Source: Sciurus carolinensis
Taxonomy: Eukaryota > Chordata > Mammalia > Rodentia > Sciuridae
DNA: 64,000 bases
NCBI RefSeq assembly: GCF_902686445.1
Contig: NC_062220.1
Coordinates: forward strand, 93,062,143-93,126,142
Direction of reading: 5' to 3'
This document shows, in pieces, positions 55,299-64,000 of this stretch. The notes beneath the pieces were generated by a model. It did not search any database. It saw only the letters and a program-made list of their open reading frames with translations, and was not told the DNA's origin. The position numbers and the translations under genes were made by a program. Every line of letters starts with the position of its first letter. The stretch's first letter is position 1.

Positions 55299-57410
55299 AT
55301 GGCCAGATCACAGTTAGTACATCAAAGTACCAATATTTCAACTAATGAAGACATTGTTTAGACAGTCAGGAAATATCTGGGAGCTTCAGAATTTTCTGTC
55401 TAATTTACATGGGATGAATAAAAAAACTTGAACTTTGAGTCTGCAGTGAGGCAGAGTGGAAATCCCTACTGAGATAGATTCCAGTAACCATTCTAAACAC
55501 ATACATAAGAAATCAGTTTAAAAGTTTGCTTACAATTTTTATTCCAAAGCTTACAAACTTTTCCCCTTTACCAGTGTAGGAAAACAATACCTTATGTTGA
55601 AGGACATAAATATTGTAGCCAAGACTCCCATAAAAAAATGCATGAAGCACAACGCTGAGGGAGATTCATGAAACCTTGAACATCTCTTTTCCAAATGTCT
55701 CCATTGGTCTGTTAGCTAAAGCTGAAATGCCTCTCTCAGGGGCAAAGATTTTCATTCTAGGAAGATCAAGACTTAAAAAGTAAATGCTCCTGGTGCATAA
55801 CTGTCCCTATTCATGGCTGACAGGAGACTGATTTTGAGCAAAAGTTTTCCTAGTGGAAACAAAGAGAGCCAATAACCCAGGAAAGGTGACCTTCATCTAG
55901 AAAAGAAAGAGACTAGATATCCAGTTCTCTCAACACCATTTGTAAATAAAGAAAAGAAGAAAAACTAAAAGGCTGAGAGTGAAGGGTAAAGAATATAGGA
56001 AGAACTCAAAATCAAACCAACAAAATCCTGTTCCCTAACAATGAACAAAATATATAATGTTTCAAATATGAATCTCTCTACTTTTTTCCCTTAGCACTTA
56101 AAAAATTCCATTACTTGTAGGTCAAGTTCATGGCCCATCAAACCTGAAGCACTAGTTCGCAGTTACTCACTGCTTTGGAGGAAAACGTGAAGATCATTTG
56201 TGAACCAAAGGCAGAAGTCTTGTGGAAACTGAGTCAGCTCTCTGATGTTCCTATGCTGACCTCTGGTAATGGTTCTTACATACAATAACCATATTTGTTG
56301 CCCATTATCTATGCCTGTGATTTCGGAAAAGCCTCACATTAGACCCACTCTGGCACCGAGAGGTCAGCGGGGACAGAGTCAGATGATGATTCTGTATGAT
56401 CCCTGACACTGGCCAGAGTGGATAACTGTTTTAGCTGAAGCTTTTTGGTTCCACTTCCTCCTGAAGGACACATGCCTACTGCAAAGGTCTCTATAGCTAC
56501 TAGAAATTGGAAGTGATCAAGATGATGAGGCAAGAGGGCTGGACTATGGAGATGCCTTTCTCCAAACTAAATGCTTGACCGATAGCACAGGAAAAAGGCT
56601 GAGTGGAAGAGAACTGAACATGCACTGGGGACAAGGTAGGCTAAAAAAAAAGAAAGAAACTCTCAAGCTACTATTTCTTTTCCAAAGTCTTAAAGCCTGT
56701 GTGTGTCTTAGAAACATTAAAAGTAAATGTACTTCATAAAGCAATTGCATAGCAGTTCATGCCATTTCTCTTTTGGAGTCTCCAAGCCTGGTTAAGTCCT
56801 TTGAGAAGCCTTGGTCCCAGATCGGTTGCATTCTCAGGCACAAGTATTCAACTAAGAACCCACCCGGTTGAGGTCAGAAAGGCAAAAAAAAAAAAAAAAA
56901 ACAAGAAAGAAAAGAAAAAATTAGTAAGCACCCCCAAGGGCAGAAAAAAATTCTAAGGGATTTACTTGGAGCTTTGTAGCCTATACTCCCTTCCTGTCCC
57001 GAATATTCTTCTTTCAGGCTCAGGTTGTATATTTTTTAATTAAGACAATGCTTAGTCCTAGAAATGTGATCTAAGTTGGGTGTCTAAATGTCTCTGAACT
57101 AAAAGTCAACTAGGATATCCTGTTGCTGAGAAAAACAGCAGAAAATCTGGTGGTTCAAAAATAAAGAATGGAAATATTTATGTCTGCTCCTTTGAGACTA
57201 TGGGTGCCCACTGGTTAAAACTGGATTTTGAGAAAGCAGAGCCCATGAATGAGGTCAGGCTTACTGTGGGTCCCTGGAGTGTGAGAAGCAGCCCACAGGG
57301 CTGAGGGCCAGGCAGGGTCAGATAACTAGAGAAGCAGTCCTTAGGGTGAAGACAGTAAGGCTGACATCAAAATGCAGCAGGAACAGGGACCTAAGAATTG
57401 CCATCCTCCT
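55299..57410. other. Unassigned non-coding sequence with an A18 run
   Basis: A18 lies at 56884-56901. Short frames at 56339-56533, 56544-56750 and 56759-56956 show no recognisable domain; the last runs through the A tract as poly-Lys. Confidence 0.4.
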
Positions 57411-57414
57411 AAGA

Positions 57415-57592
57415 CAGGATTCTCTTCCATTGGTACACATTAGAAAAAAATCTGGGGAGTGTTAAAAAATCCCAAAGCCCAGGTTTTACCCCAGAATAAT
57501 CTCTTCAGAATCTTTGGGAGTGGAACCCAAGCATTAGTATTTTTTTCAAGCACCCCAGGTTATTCCAAAGTACAATGAGGATTGAGAATCCC
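57415..57592 (+). mobile_element. MER5A-type DNA transposon
   Basis: ATTGGTACACATTAGAAAAA, AATCTGGGGAGTGTTAAAAA, AAAGCCCAGGTTTTACCCCA, TTTGGGAGTGGAACCCAAGC and TGAGGATTGAGAATCCCT give the MER5A body in order; both ends are visible. Confidence 0.88.
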
Positions 57593-57990
57593 TAGAGGGC
57601 TTTGAAAGGGTTCCTGCATCCATAGATAACATAGAGATGTGCTACTTGCTTTATTGCAACCTTTCAGTATGCCATTTAGTAAGGCCTTTGATGGAGGGTG
57701 CACTGGCAAGATGGGGAATGCTGGGCTTCTTCTCCTGGTAGTCATCAGAGACTGGAGCTCTCCAACCAGTGTGGAATCACTGTGAGGGGTCATTGTTAGG
57801 CCCTGCCTTGAGCTGGTGCCCCCAGCACTGTTGTCTACTCAAGATTCTCAAGTGCAACATCAGAACATGCTGGAGTTTGTAATTGTTGTTAGCAATAGAT
57901 GCCTAGTAATAAAGTGAGAATTCTGACATTCTTCTGCGATTTGACTCTTTTTGATTTTAAATTAGAGAAGTTTCAAAGTGGCCCCTATAA
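57593..57990. other. Unassigned non-coding sequence
   Basis: The minus frame at 57560-57793 overlaps the MER5A edge and has no motif. Confidence 0.4.
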
Positions 57991-57994
57991 CACC

Positions 57995-58150
57995 ACTGCA
58001 CTCATACATCTGCACTCTGGTTCATTCATCCAACAATTTTCTATTTGACATCTACTATGTGTGTGCCAAGCACTTTGCAAGACACTAAAGATATAGTCCA
58101 CACAATGGTTGTGGCCTCTGCCTTTATGGAGCTGATTGTCTATCAGAGAG
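57995..58150 (-). repeat. LINE L2 3' end, antisense
   Basis: GTTCATTCATCCAACAATTT, ACATCTACTATGTGTGTGCC, AAGCACTTTGCAAGACACTA and CTTTATGGAGCTGATTGTCT follow antisense L2 ('attcattcaacaaatatttattgagcacctactatgtgcc'). Confidence 0.85.
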
Positions 58151-58254
58151 CAAAAGCTTTTTAAAAAATTATTAAATTTAAGATTATCATTATGATGACC
58201 AAAGGCTACAAAAGGGACAGCAAGCAACAGGTTCCTGATAGAGATTCCAGAAGC

Positions 58255-58324
58255 CCTTTCTTGTCATGAAGACTGTTTCAACCCATGGTGGAAAGAGAAA
58301 GGCAAGTGGGCAAGTACAAAAGAG

Positions 58325-58358
<34 letters not shown>

Positions 58359-58600
58359 AACAACAAAACACCAGGGGTGAATCACTCCATGTCAATCTGC
58401 TATCACAACTATTAGTGCAGTCCAGAAAGAGTGAGTTCACTCTCACAAGATGGCATGAACCCATTCATGAGAGTGGAGTTCCTACAGCCCAAACATCTCC
58501 CACTAGGCCCCACCTCTTCACTCTGCCATGCTGGGACCAGTACATGAACCAAGAATTCATGTCCTTCTCACATAAAAAAAGCACTTATTCCATCCAATAG
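58255..58600 (-). mobile_element. MaLR (THE1/MST-like) LTR, antisense, partial
   Basis: CAACCCATGGTGGAAAGAGA, TTCACTCTCACAAGATGGCA, AACCCATTCATGAGAGTGGA, CAAACATCTCCCACTAGGCC and CCACCTCTTCACTCTGCCAT reproduce the antisense order of a THE1/MST LTR ('atcatggtggaaggtgaa', 'aagccattcatgaggga', 'cccaccaggccccacctcc'). An A31 run is embedded. Confidence 0.78.
58327..58357 (+). repeat. A31 mononucleotide run
   Basis: Thirty-one consecutive A, then (CAA)3. It sits where related LTRs carry a GA-rich tract, so it is either an expansion of that tract or the tail of a very short insertion. Confidence 0.97.
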
Positions 58601-58664
58601 ACCCAAGAGTTTTAGCTTGTTGAGCACTCTGAAGTCCAGCTATGAGTCTGTGAAATCCGAACAA

Positions 58665-58795
58665 GTTATCTACCTTTCATGAGAGAATTCACTCCATTTA
58701 TGTATGATCTATCGAAATGTATAAGTGCATTCTACTATCATGTACCACTAATTAGAACATAAAAATAAAAATAATTAAATTTAAAAATGCATTGA
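58665..58795 (+). mobile_element. LINE L1 3' terminal piece
   Basis: TTTATGTATGATCTATCGAA, ATGTATAAGTGCATTCTACT and ATCATGTACCACTAATTAGA, then AAAATAAAAATAATTAAA, is the last part of the sciurid L1 3'UTR with its tail. Confidence 0.8.
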
Positions 58796-59195
58796 TGAGA
58801 CAGGCACAGCATAGAGGCTCCCAGTCCAGAAGGGAGAAGTTGGCCAAAAGAAGGTATAATGGACCCCAAAAGAGACCCAAACCCAAGTAGACAGACATTA
58901 ATTCTTAAAGATAGAGGGCAGTATTTCACCCCACATGCCACCTCCTGAACACACTAGGGTGTCTGACCTTGGGTACTCTGGCCCCCACAGCTTTGCTGGT
59001 CTCAGCTCATATGGCAGCTCTCTGAGGTTCAGTCATAGGCATTCACACTACAGGGGAGGGAATGGTCCAGACCCTGGCATTTCACACTACAGGTAGCTTG
59101 ACAGTTCTGCAGGTCCAGCAATGACCCTACTTCCATAGCTCCTAGAACCATTTGCCCTAACAAAGACTCCAAAAATGTTGTATGCTCTTCCCCAA
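58796..59195. other. Unassigned non-coding sequence
   Basis: C-rich in part (58950-59150), with no element I recognise. The minus frame 58738-58941 has no motif. Confidence 0.4.
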
Positions 59196-59199
59196 ATAC

Positions 59200-61010
59200 T
59201 TCAGCATTTATTTAATTAAATAAGCACATACTGATATTTGTTTAGGTTTTCATTTTCATTCTTCAGGTTAAAATTATGTACAAAAATATACACAAAACTT
59301 AATTACATCATTTGACAGATTTTGACAGATGCATTACAACTGAGTGTCCCAGACTCCTATCAAGAAGCAGAACATAACCCACATCACAGAGTTCCTGCTT
59401 GCCACTTCCAGCAATCTCCATAAGCAGCCCTATTAGCCCAGAGATACAACTACTGTTCTTAAAATTTCCAACATAGATTACTTTCAGTTTTTGTCTTAAT
59501 TAATAATTAAAATAATTTAATATTTATTTTTTAATGATATTTCTTTTCATTCAGCATAATGGTTTTGAAATGAGCCATGCTAGTGTATGTATTGTCACTT
59601 TGTTCCTGTTTGTTACAGAGAAGTGTTCCTTGTTTGAATAGGTGTTGATTTATTTACTCTTTTTCCAAGGGATGAACAACCGGAGTCTTCCAGCTTTTTG
59701 CAATCACAAATAAAACTGTGATTAACATTCTTTTGCAAGTCTTTTTGTGAATAAAGGACAAACCTGCAAATAGAAGTATTGCATCACAGGGTGTGTGTTT
59801 TGTTTTATAGAAATAGCTAGAACTTTCCCCATGATGGTTGTACAGTTTTGGAGGATCATTTGCTTGTTTTCCTTCTACCAGAATTGTGTGAGGGTTTCAT
59901 CTGCTCCAAATCCTTTCCAGTCTTTGGTGCTGTTAGTCTTTTGAAATTAAATAATTTTTGTGGGTGAGTAGTGGCATCTCCTTGCACATTTCTCTGATCA
60001 TTCATCACATGATCATTTTTTTCCCTGTATTTTTGGGGCATTCACATATCACCCTTAGGTATCTGTATTAATATTTTCTCTGATTTAATTTTTTCTTTTT
60101 TTTAATTTTGTATTCATTTAACTTTGATACAGAACCTTTTCAGATATGTATTATAAGTATTCTCTCCTAATCTTGCCTATATACTTTAATATCTTTTCTA
60201 TTTCCAAAAAAGGCACTTCAATCAAAATTGTTGAGCATAACATTTTAATTTTACTTAAGTCTAGTTTATTGGTTTCTGTATCCTCAGAAACTTTTGCCTA
60301 ATCAAAGTTGTGAAAAATAATCTTCCTGTGATTTCTTCTAAAGAGTGGAGAGGTTTTATTCTATGATCCATCCCAAAATAACTTGGGAGATAAAGGCCAA
60401 GTTTCATTTCCTTTCCATACAGATATCCAGTTGTTGCTCCCATTGAAAAGAGTTTCCATCTCCCATTGGATTGTTTGGGCCCCTCTGTCAAACATCAGAT
60501 GCCTGTATCAGTGGGCTTTATTTCTGCATACTTAGAATGTTTTGTTCTGATAATCTATTCATCAGTCCTTACGCCATTATCAAACTGTCTTGAATTCTGT
60601 AGTTTTATAGAAAGTCTTGAAGTCAGGTAGAGTAAGTGTCAAAACCTTGTTTTTTATTTCTAAGAGTCCTGTAGATGCAATGCATTTCTATATATATTTT
60701 TATATCATCTTGTCAATTTCTACCGAAAATCTTGATTTGATTAGGACTGGAATTTCATTGAATCTATGCAACAATTTGAGGAGAATTGATATCCTAACAA
60801 CACTAAGTCCCCCAAGCCCAGAGCTGCTCTACCTCTCTGATTTCTCATGTCTTCATTCATTTCTCTCAGCAATGTTTTATGGAGAAATTTCACCTCTTTT
60901 GTTAAATATATGCCTAACATTTTTAAATTCTTAAATTTAAACTACCTATAAATTGTAAATGAAATTCTTTTATAAATTTTATTTTCCAATCCCTCCCAAT
61001 TATTTTTAAG
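59200..61010 (-). mobile_element. L1ME-type LINE, ORF2 C-terminal half and 3'UTR, antisense
   Basis: Antisense landmarks across about 1.8 kb: CAGCATAATGGTTTTGAAAT, ATCACAAATAAAACTGTGAT, ATAGAAGTATTGCATCACAG, GTTTTATAGAAAGTCTTGAA, AGGTAGAGTAAGTGTCAAAA, CTTGTCAATTTCTACCGAAA, TTTCATTGAATCTATGCAAC, GAGGAGAATTGATATCCTAA and TTTCTCTCAGCAATGTTTTA. The latter part corresponds to the stretch just after the reverse-transcriptase domain. It is dead and 5'-truncated near 61000. Confidence 0.85.
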
Positions 61011-61340
61011 TCTCCCAGTGGGACTCATTATATAGATGTTCACACATTTTCTATTGTGCATATTCCTTGACCATTTTTCTGTCCTTCTTTTCATGATTTT
61101 TTATCACCTTTAATGTCTTCTGAGAGTGTTCCACCTGCCTTTTAGCTCATTGATTATTTTTCTGCCATTCAAAACATTTATTTAGCTCTTTTCCCCAGTT
61201 ATTTATTTTTATAAATAAATCCATTTCTTTCCAGTGGGTATTCCTTAATTTTATGGCTCCACTCTAACCTGATCTTTTTCAAAAGCTCCCTGCCTCAGGT
61301 ATAAACACCTAGGGGTGGCATGGAGGGTGGATTTTAAAGT
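61011..61340. other. Unassigned AT-rich sequence
   Basis: T-rich and perhaps still LINE-derived, but with no landmark I can name. Confidence 0.35.
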
Positions 61341-61342
61341 GG

Positions 61343-61490
61343 CCTCCATGATACCTGAACCTGGAACTCAAACCTTTGTGTAATCTCCCTCTCCAGAATA
61401 TGGGCAGATCCTGTGACTTCTTTCCTTTTTTCCTTAAATGCTATAATGATTTATTTTTATTAATACCTGAAAAAGTTGTAATCATGTGTC
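61343..61490 (+). mobile_element. MLT1-type LTR fragment
   Basis: GTGTAATCTCCCTCTCCAGA followed by ATATGGGCAGATCCTGTGAC is the centre of an MLT1-like LTR ('ccctcccacattgaa', 'gggctggtctgtgtgac'). The rest is not clear. Confidence 0.5.
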
Positions 61491-62029
61491 TGAGTAGCAT
61501 CTCACCTCTTAAAGTGATCCAATAGCCTCTGCTCCCTTGCCATCCTGACCCACTCTACCATGCAGCAACTGAAACCTCTTGCATATATTGATGGAAATAA
61601 ATCAACTATGCATTACTCACTGGATGACAGGATCTGGTGCCAATCACAGATGGGACCCAAATCCAGAGCAGAATGCTAGCAGATGCTGATTTGGGAAGTG
61701 TCACTGTCATACAAGGCTGAGTGGACACATAACCCTTTCTCCATGAGAAATATGTATGTTGTCAAGAAAAAAATAACTATTTCAATGGTTTATTTGAAAG
61801 AACAAGATGTTCTTTCACACTTCTTAGAATCTGGATTAAGGGATAAATACATCAAATCAATGGAAATAATAAATTTCATGATTTTTCTGCCAGAATACTG
61901 TGATGAATGACTTTGAAGCCCGGTTTCCTCATAAGTGTCTTTTAACCAGCGATAAAATTAATTTTTTGTTTGATAGAAGCAGGGCAACAGTATTATTTTC
62001 ATTGATATTTGTATTATATATATTGCAGA
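61491..62029. other. Unassigned non-coding sequence
   Basis: A 75-codon frame (61683-61910) has no motif. No recognised repeat. Confidence 0.4.
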
Positions 62030-63449
62030 ACGGCACAGAGCTTAGAGGCAGAGTTTGAGTTTAATAATAAAATGTGCTGCAGATGCCGCTGACATGGCCG
62101 GGAGATCTCTCAGGGTGCAACTTCCCCTGACACTGCTGCCCCGGGTGCCTGGAGGTCTTTCCTACAGGCACAGCTTCCTACAGCGCTGCTGCCACTAATG
62201 CCACTGCCCCTGCCTGGAGGTCACCTGGAGGTCATCTCTCTGGGTGCTGCTGTGGCTGCAGCCACAGCTGCTACCCCAGCTGCCTCCTCTAACCCTCCAT
62301 CTACTGCTAATGCTACCGACCCACTGCAGCTGCTGCTGACCCACTGCCTGCTGCCAGGGACCCTGCCACTGCCACTTCCACCACCACTCAGAGGTTTGCT
62401 GCCAGGGAGACTACAGGTATGGTTGAATGTGGCCTCATCCATCTTGGCATGGCAGGGCCTGGGGGATCGGGGTCCCAGTAGGTTTGCTGCCACCACCATC
62501 TTGGGATGCAGCTGCCTCTCTCTGGGGTGCCGGCCAGGACCTGGAGGTTCAGTGTCAGGGTGCCTACAGGTTTGGCTTCACTTGGGGTCTTTCCCCTGGA
62601 ATGCTGGTGACCACCAAATAGTTGCTGTTTCTCAGGATTGTTCATCCCTGGTGGTCACTCTCCAAATTCCAGTGGCATTGAGATCTTGGGATTGTAACAT
62701 GGCTGACCCAGGATATCTCAGCTCCAGATGGGTGTGATAGTGACTAGGTCTGCCAGAGGTAGTCTGGGCCAGGCAATCCTGTGAAAAGTCAGAGACAAGG
62801 CTGAGAAACTTTTCTAATAGAGACAGTTGTTCAATTTTCCATTGAGATTTATTTTGCTGTTTTCTCCTTTAACATCTCTCTCCACCATATTTGGAGCAAG
62901 GTATTTTTCATGCATCAGTTTGTTGAGGATGGTGATGTGTGCATGGTTTTTTGCAGTTCTGTTATATAGTCTTATATTTTTAATTTTTTTCTCTTTACAT
63001 GTATTCTTCCTCTCATTTGTCTGTTTTCCTGGATTCCCTTTCTACCTTCTCTCCACATAACAGCCAATCTCTGTTGGTTCATCTTCCACTCTTCCTGTGG
63101 ATTTTTACTTCTAGCTTCTCTCTTCCTCCCCCATGAACATCAAGTCCTACACTATTTCTATCCTCTCTTTTTCCACCATTTGAAATTGTAAACCCCTTTT
63201 AGCAAGTTCTCTGTTTATATTGTAGACAGTGATTGAACTCATCATTTCTGCTTACAGCGAGAAAGCAGTAGATGCCTTAGAGGGAGCTCTTAGATTTAAG
63301 GCTATATATTGTTTACACAGGATGCTATTGATATTGGTCTCCCTCTTAAAGGTGAGGTACTGGAAACTTTCAGGGAAAATATAAGTGTATAGGGAGAAAC
63401 ACATACTGCCTCAGATCCTTATAACTAGATGGGAAAACACACAAGCAAC
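62030..63449 (+). mobile_element. Sciurid-type L1 5' region (5'UTR), GC-rich then pyrimidine-rich
   Basis: It lies directly before an L1 ORF1 start. The first part (62080-62720) is the most GC-rich block in the window, made of CTG/CCA-rich phrases with imperfect internal repeats: GGTTTGCTGCCA at 62393 and 62482, and CTACAGGTNTGG at about 62411 and 62562. The second part (62820-63240) is CT-rich (CTTCTAGCTTCTCTCTTCCT, CTTTTTCCACCATTTGAAAT). Both parts agree with my memory of squirrel L1 5' ends. The 179-codon plus frame (62198-62737) and its overlapping frames are Leu/Pro/Ala-rich chance frames in this 5'UTR. The left limit is uncertain. Confidence 0.65.
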
Positions 63450-64000
63450 ATGAAAAAGCAAGGGAACAAAGTGCCCCAAACAAATCAAGATGTCCCAATA
63501 AGAATACACTGACAACACAGTAGAAGAAATGTCTAAATGCACATAGTTAATCTTATCTGTGAAGTAAAGGATGGATAAAGAGTAAAATCAAAGAGAAAAT
63601 ACAGCAAGCAAAAGATCACATCAAGAAAGAGTTGGAGATTCTGAAAAAAAAAAAAAAAAACAAGCAGAAATACTCAAAATGAAGAAATCAGTAAAACAAA
63701 TTATAAATTCAATGGAAAGTATCACCAACAGACTAGACCATTTGGAAGACAGAACCTCAGGCAATGAATCAAAATATATATGATTAAAAATAAAGTTGAA
63801 CATGCAGAGAAGATGGTAAGAATCCATGAGCAGAATTTTGAGATTTATGGGATAACAAGAAAAGACCAAATTTAAGAGTTATCAGGATAGATGGGGGAAC
63901 AGAGGTACAAACCAAAGGAATGCACAATCTTTGCAATGATATAACATCAGAAAATTTCCCAAACCTAAGAAATGGAAAAACAAATACAAAAGGCTTATAG
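63450..64000 (+). pseudogene. L1 ORF1 remnant, N-terminal coiled coil and start of RNA-binding part; runs off the window
   Basis: ATG at 63450-63452 gives MKKQGNKV..TNQD, the usual start of sciurid L1 ORF1, but a stop at 63510-63512 closes it. After frame changes the coiled coil continues (about 63570-63770; KELEILK, QAEILKMKKS, ITNRLDHLED), with an A18 tract at 63643-63660 and a TGA at 63780. Later the motif ENFPNL (near 63952) marks the start of the RNA-binding domain. Full ORF1 is about 330-370 codons, so the rest lies beyond 64000. ORF1 protein is the RNA chaperone of L1; this copy cannot make it. Confidence 0.85.

Noticed and set aside
1..64000. CRISPR array, phage, operon or bacterial mobile island
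   Set aside because: No regular spaced repeats, no dense long frames and no bacterial gene layout; SINE, LINE and LTR content shows a mammalian genome.
1..64000. tRNA, 5S, U6, Y or 7SK RNA genes
   Set aside because: I saw no diagnostic snRNA, Y RNA or 5S blocks. The only tRNA-like boxes belong to ID and B1-dID SINEs.

Overview
This window looks like non-coding, AT-rich mammalian DNA, most likely from a squirrel-family rodent (marmot, ground squirrel or relative). The lineage call rests on its SINEs. Several copies pair a 7SL/B1-like left half with an ID (tRNA-Ala-like) right half, and one copy is a stand-alone ID element of the kind common in sciurids. L1 3' ends and MaLR LTRs of a matching style support it. 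I found no intact protein-coding gene, tRNA, rRNA, CRISPR array or bacterial feature. The longest open frames (179, 144 and 119 codons) lie in repeats, low-complexity DNA or a pseudogene.

Layout. 0-5 kb: an antisense L1 3' part, a B1-dID SINE and a sense ancient L1 tail. 5-7.5 kb: one MaLR/ERVL-type LTR appears split into two halves (about 5.07-5.20 and 7.33-7.49 kb). Between them lie a processed pseudogene of GABARAPL1 on the minus strand and an L1 3' end. 7.5-12.1 kb: few recognisable repeats. 12.1-17.3 kb: old L1M/L1ME pieces, a SINE with visible target-site duplication and a CR1/L3-class LINE relic. 17.3-23.6 kb: a SINE, two long CT tracts, MIR, L2, MER5A and two antisense LTRs. 23.6-25.2 kb: an antisense L1 carrying an ID SINE with a 15-bp target-site duplication. 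25.2-35.8 kb: MIR, L2, a GA microsatellite and three MaLR/MLT1 LTRs. 35.8-40.0 kb: a long, internally deleted, sense L1M plus a second L1 ORF2 fragment. 40-41.1 kb: an LTR interrupted by an unassigned 0.4-kb segment and a SINE. 41.1-59 kb: scattered MIR, L2, MER5A, L1ME and LTR relics. 59.2-61 kb: a long antisense L1ME. 62.0-64.0 kb: the GC-rich 5' region and decayed ORF1 start of a sciurid-type L1 that runs off the window end.

No genes cooperate here. The window reads as intergenic or intronic sequence built from layered retrotransposon insertions. Repeat family names come from memory of consensus sequences, without alignment, so boundaries are approximate (often plus or minus 20-50 bases) and subfamily names are tentative.
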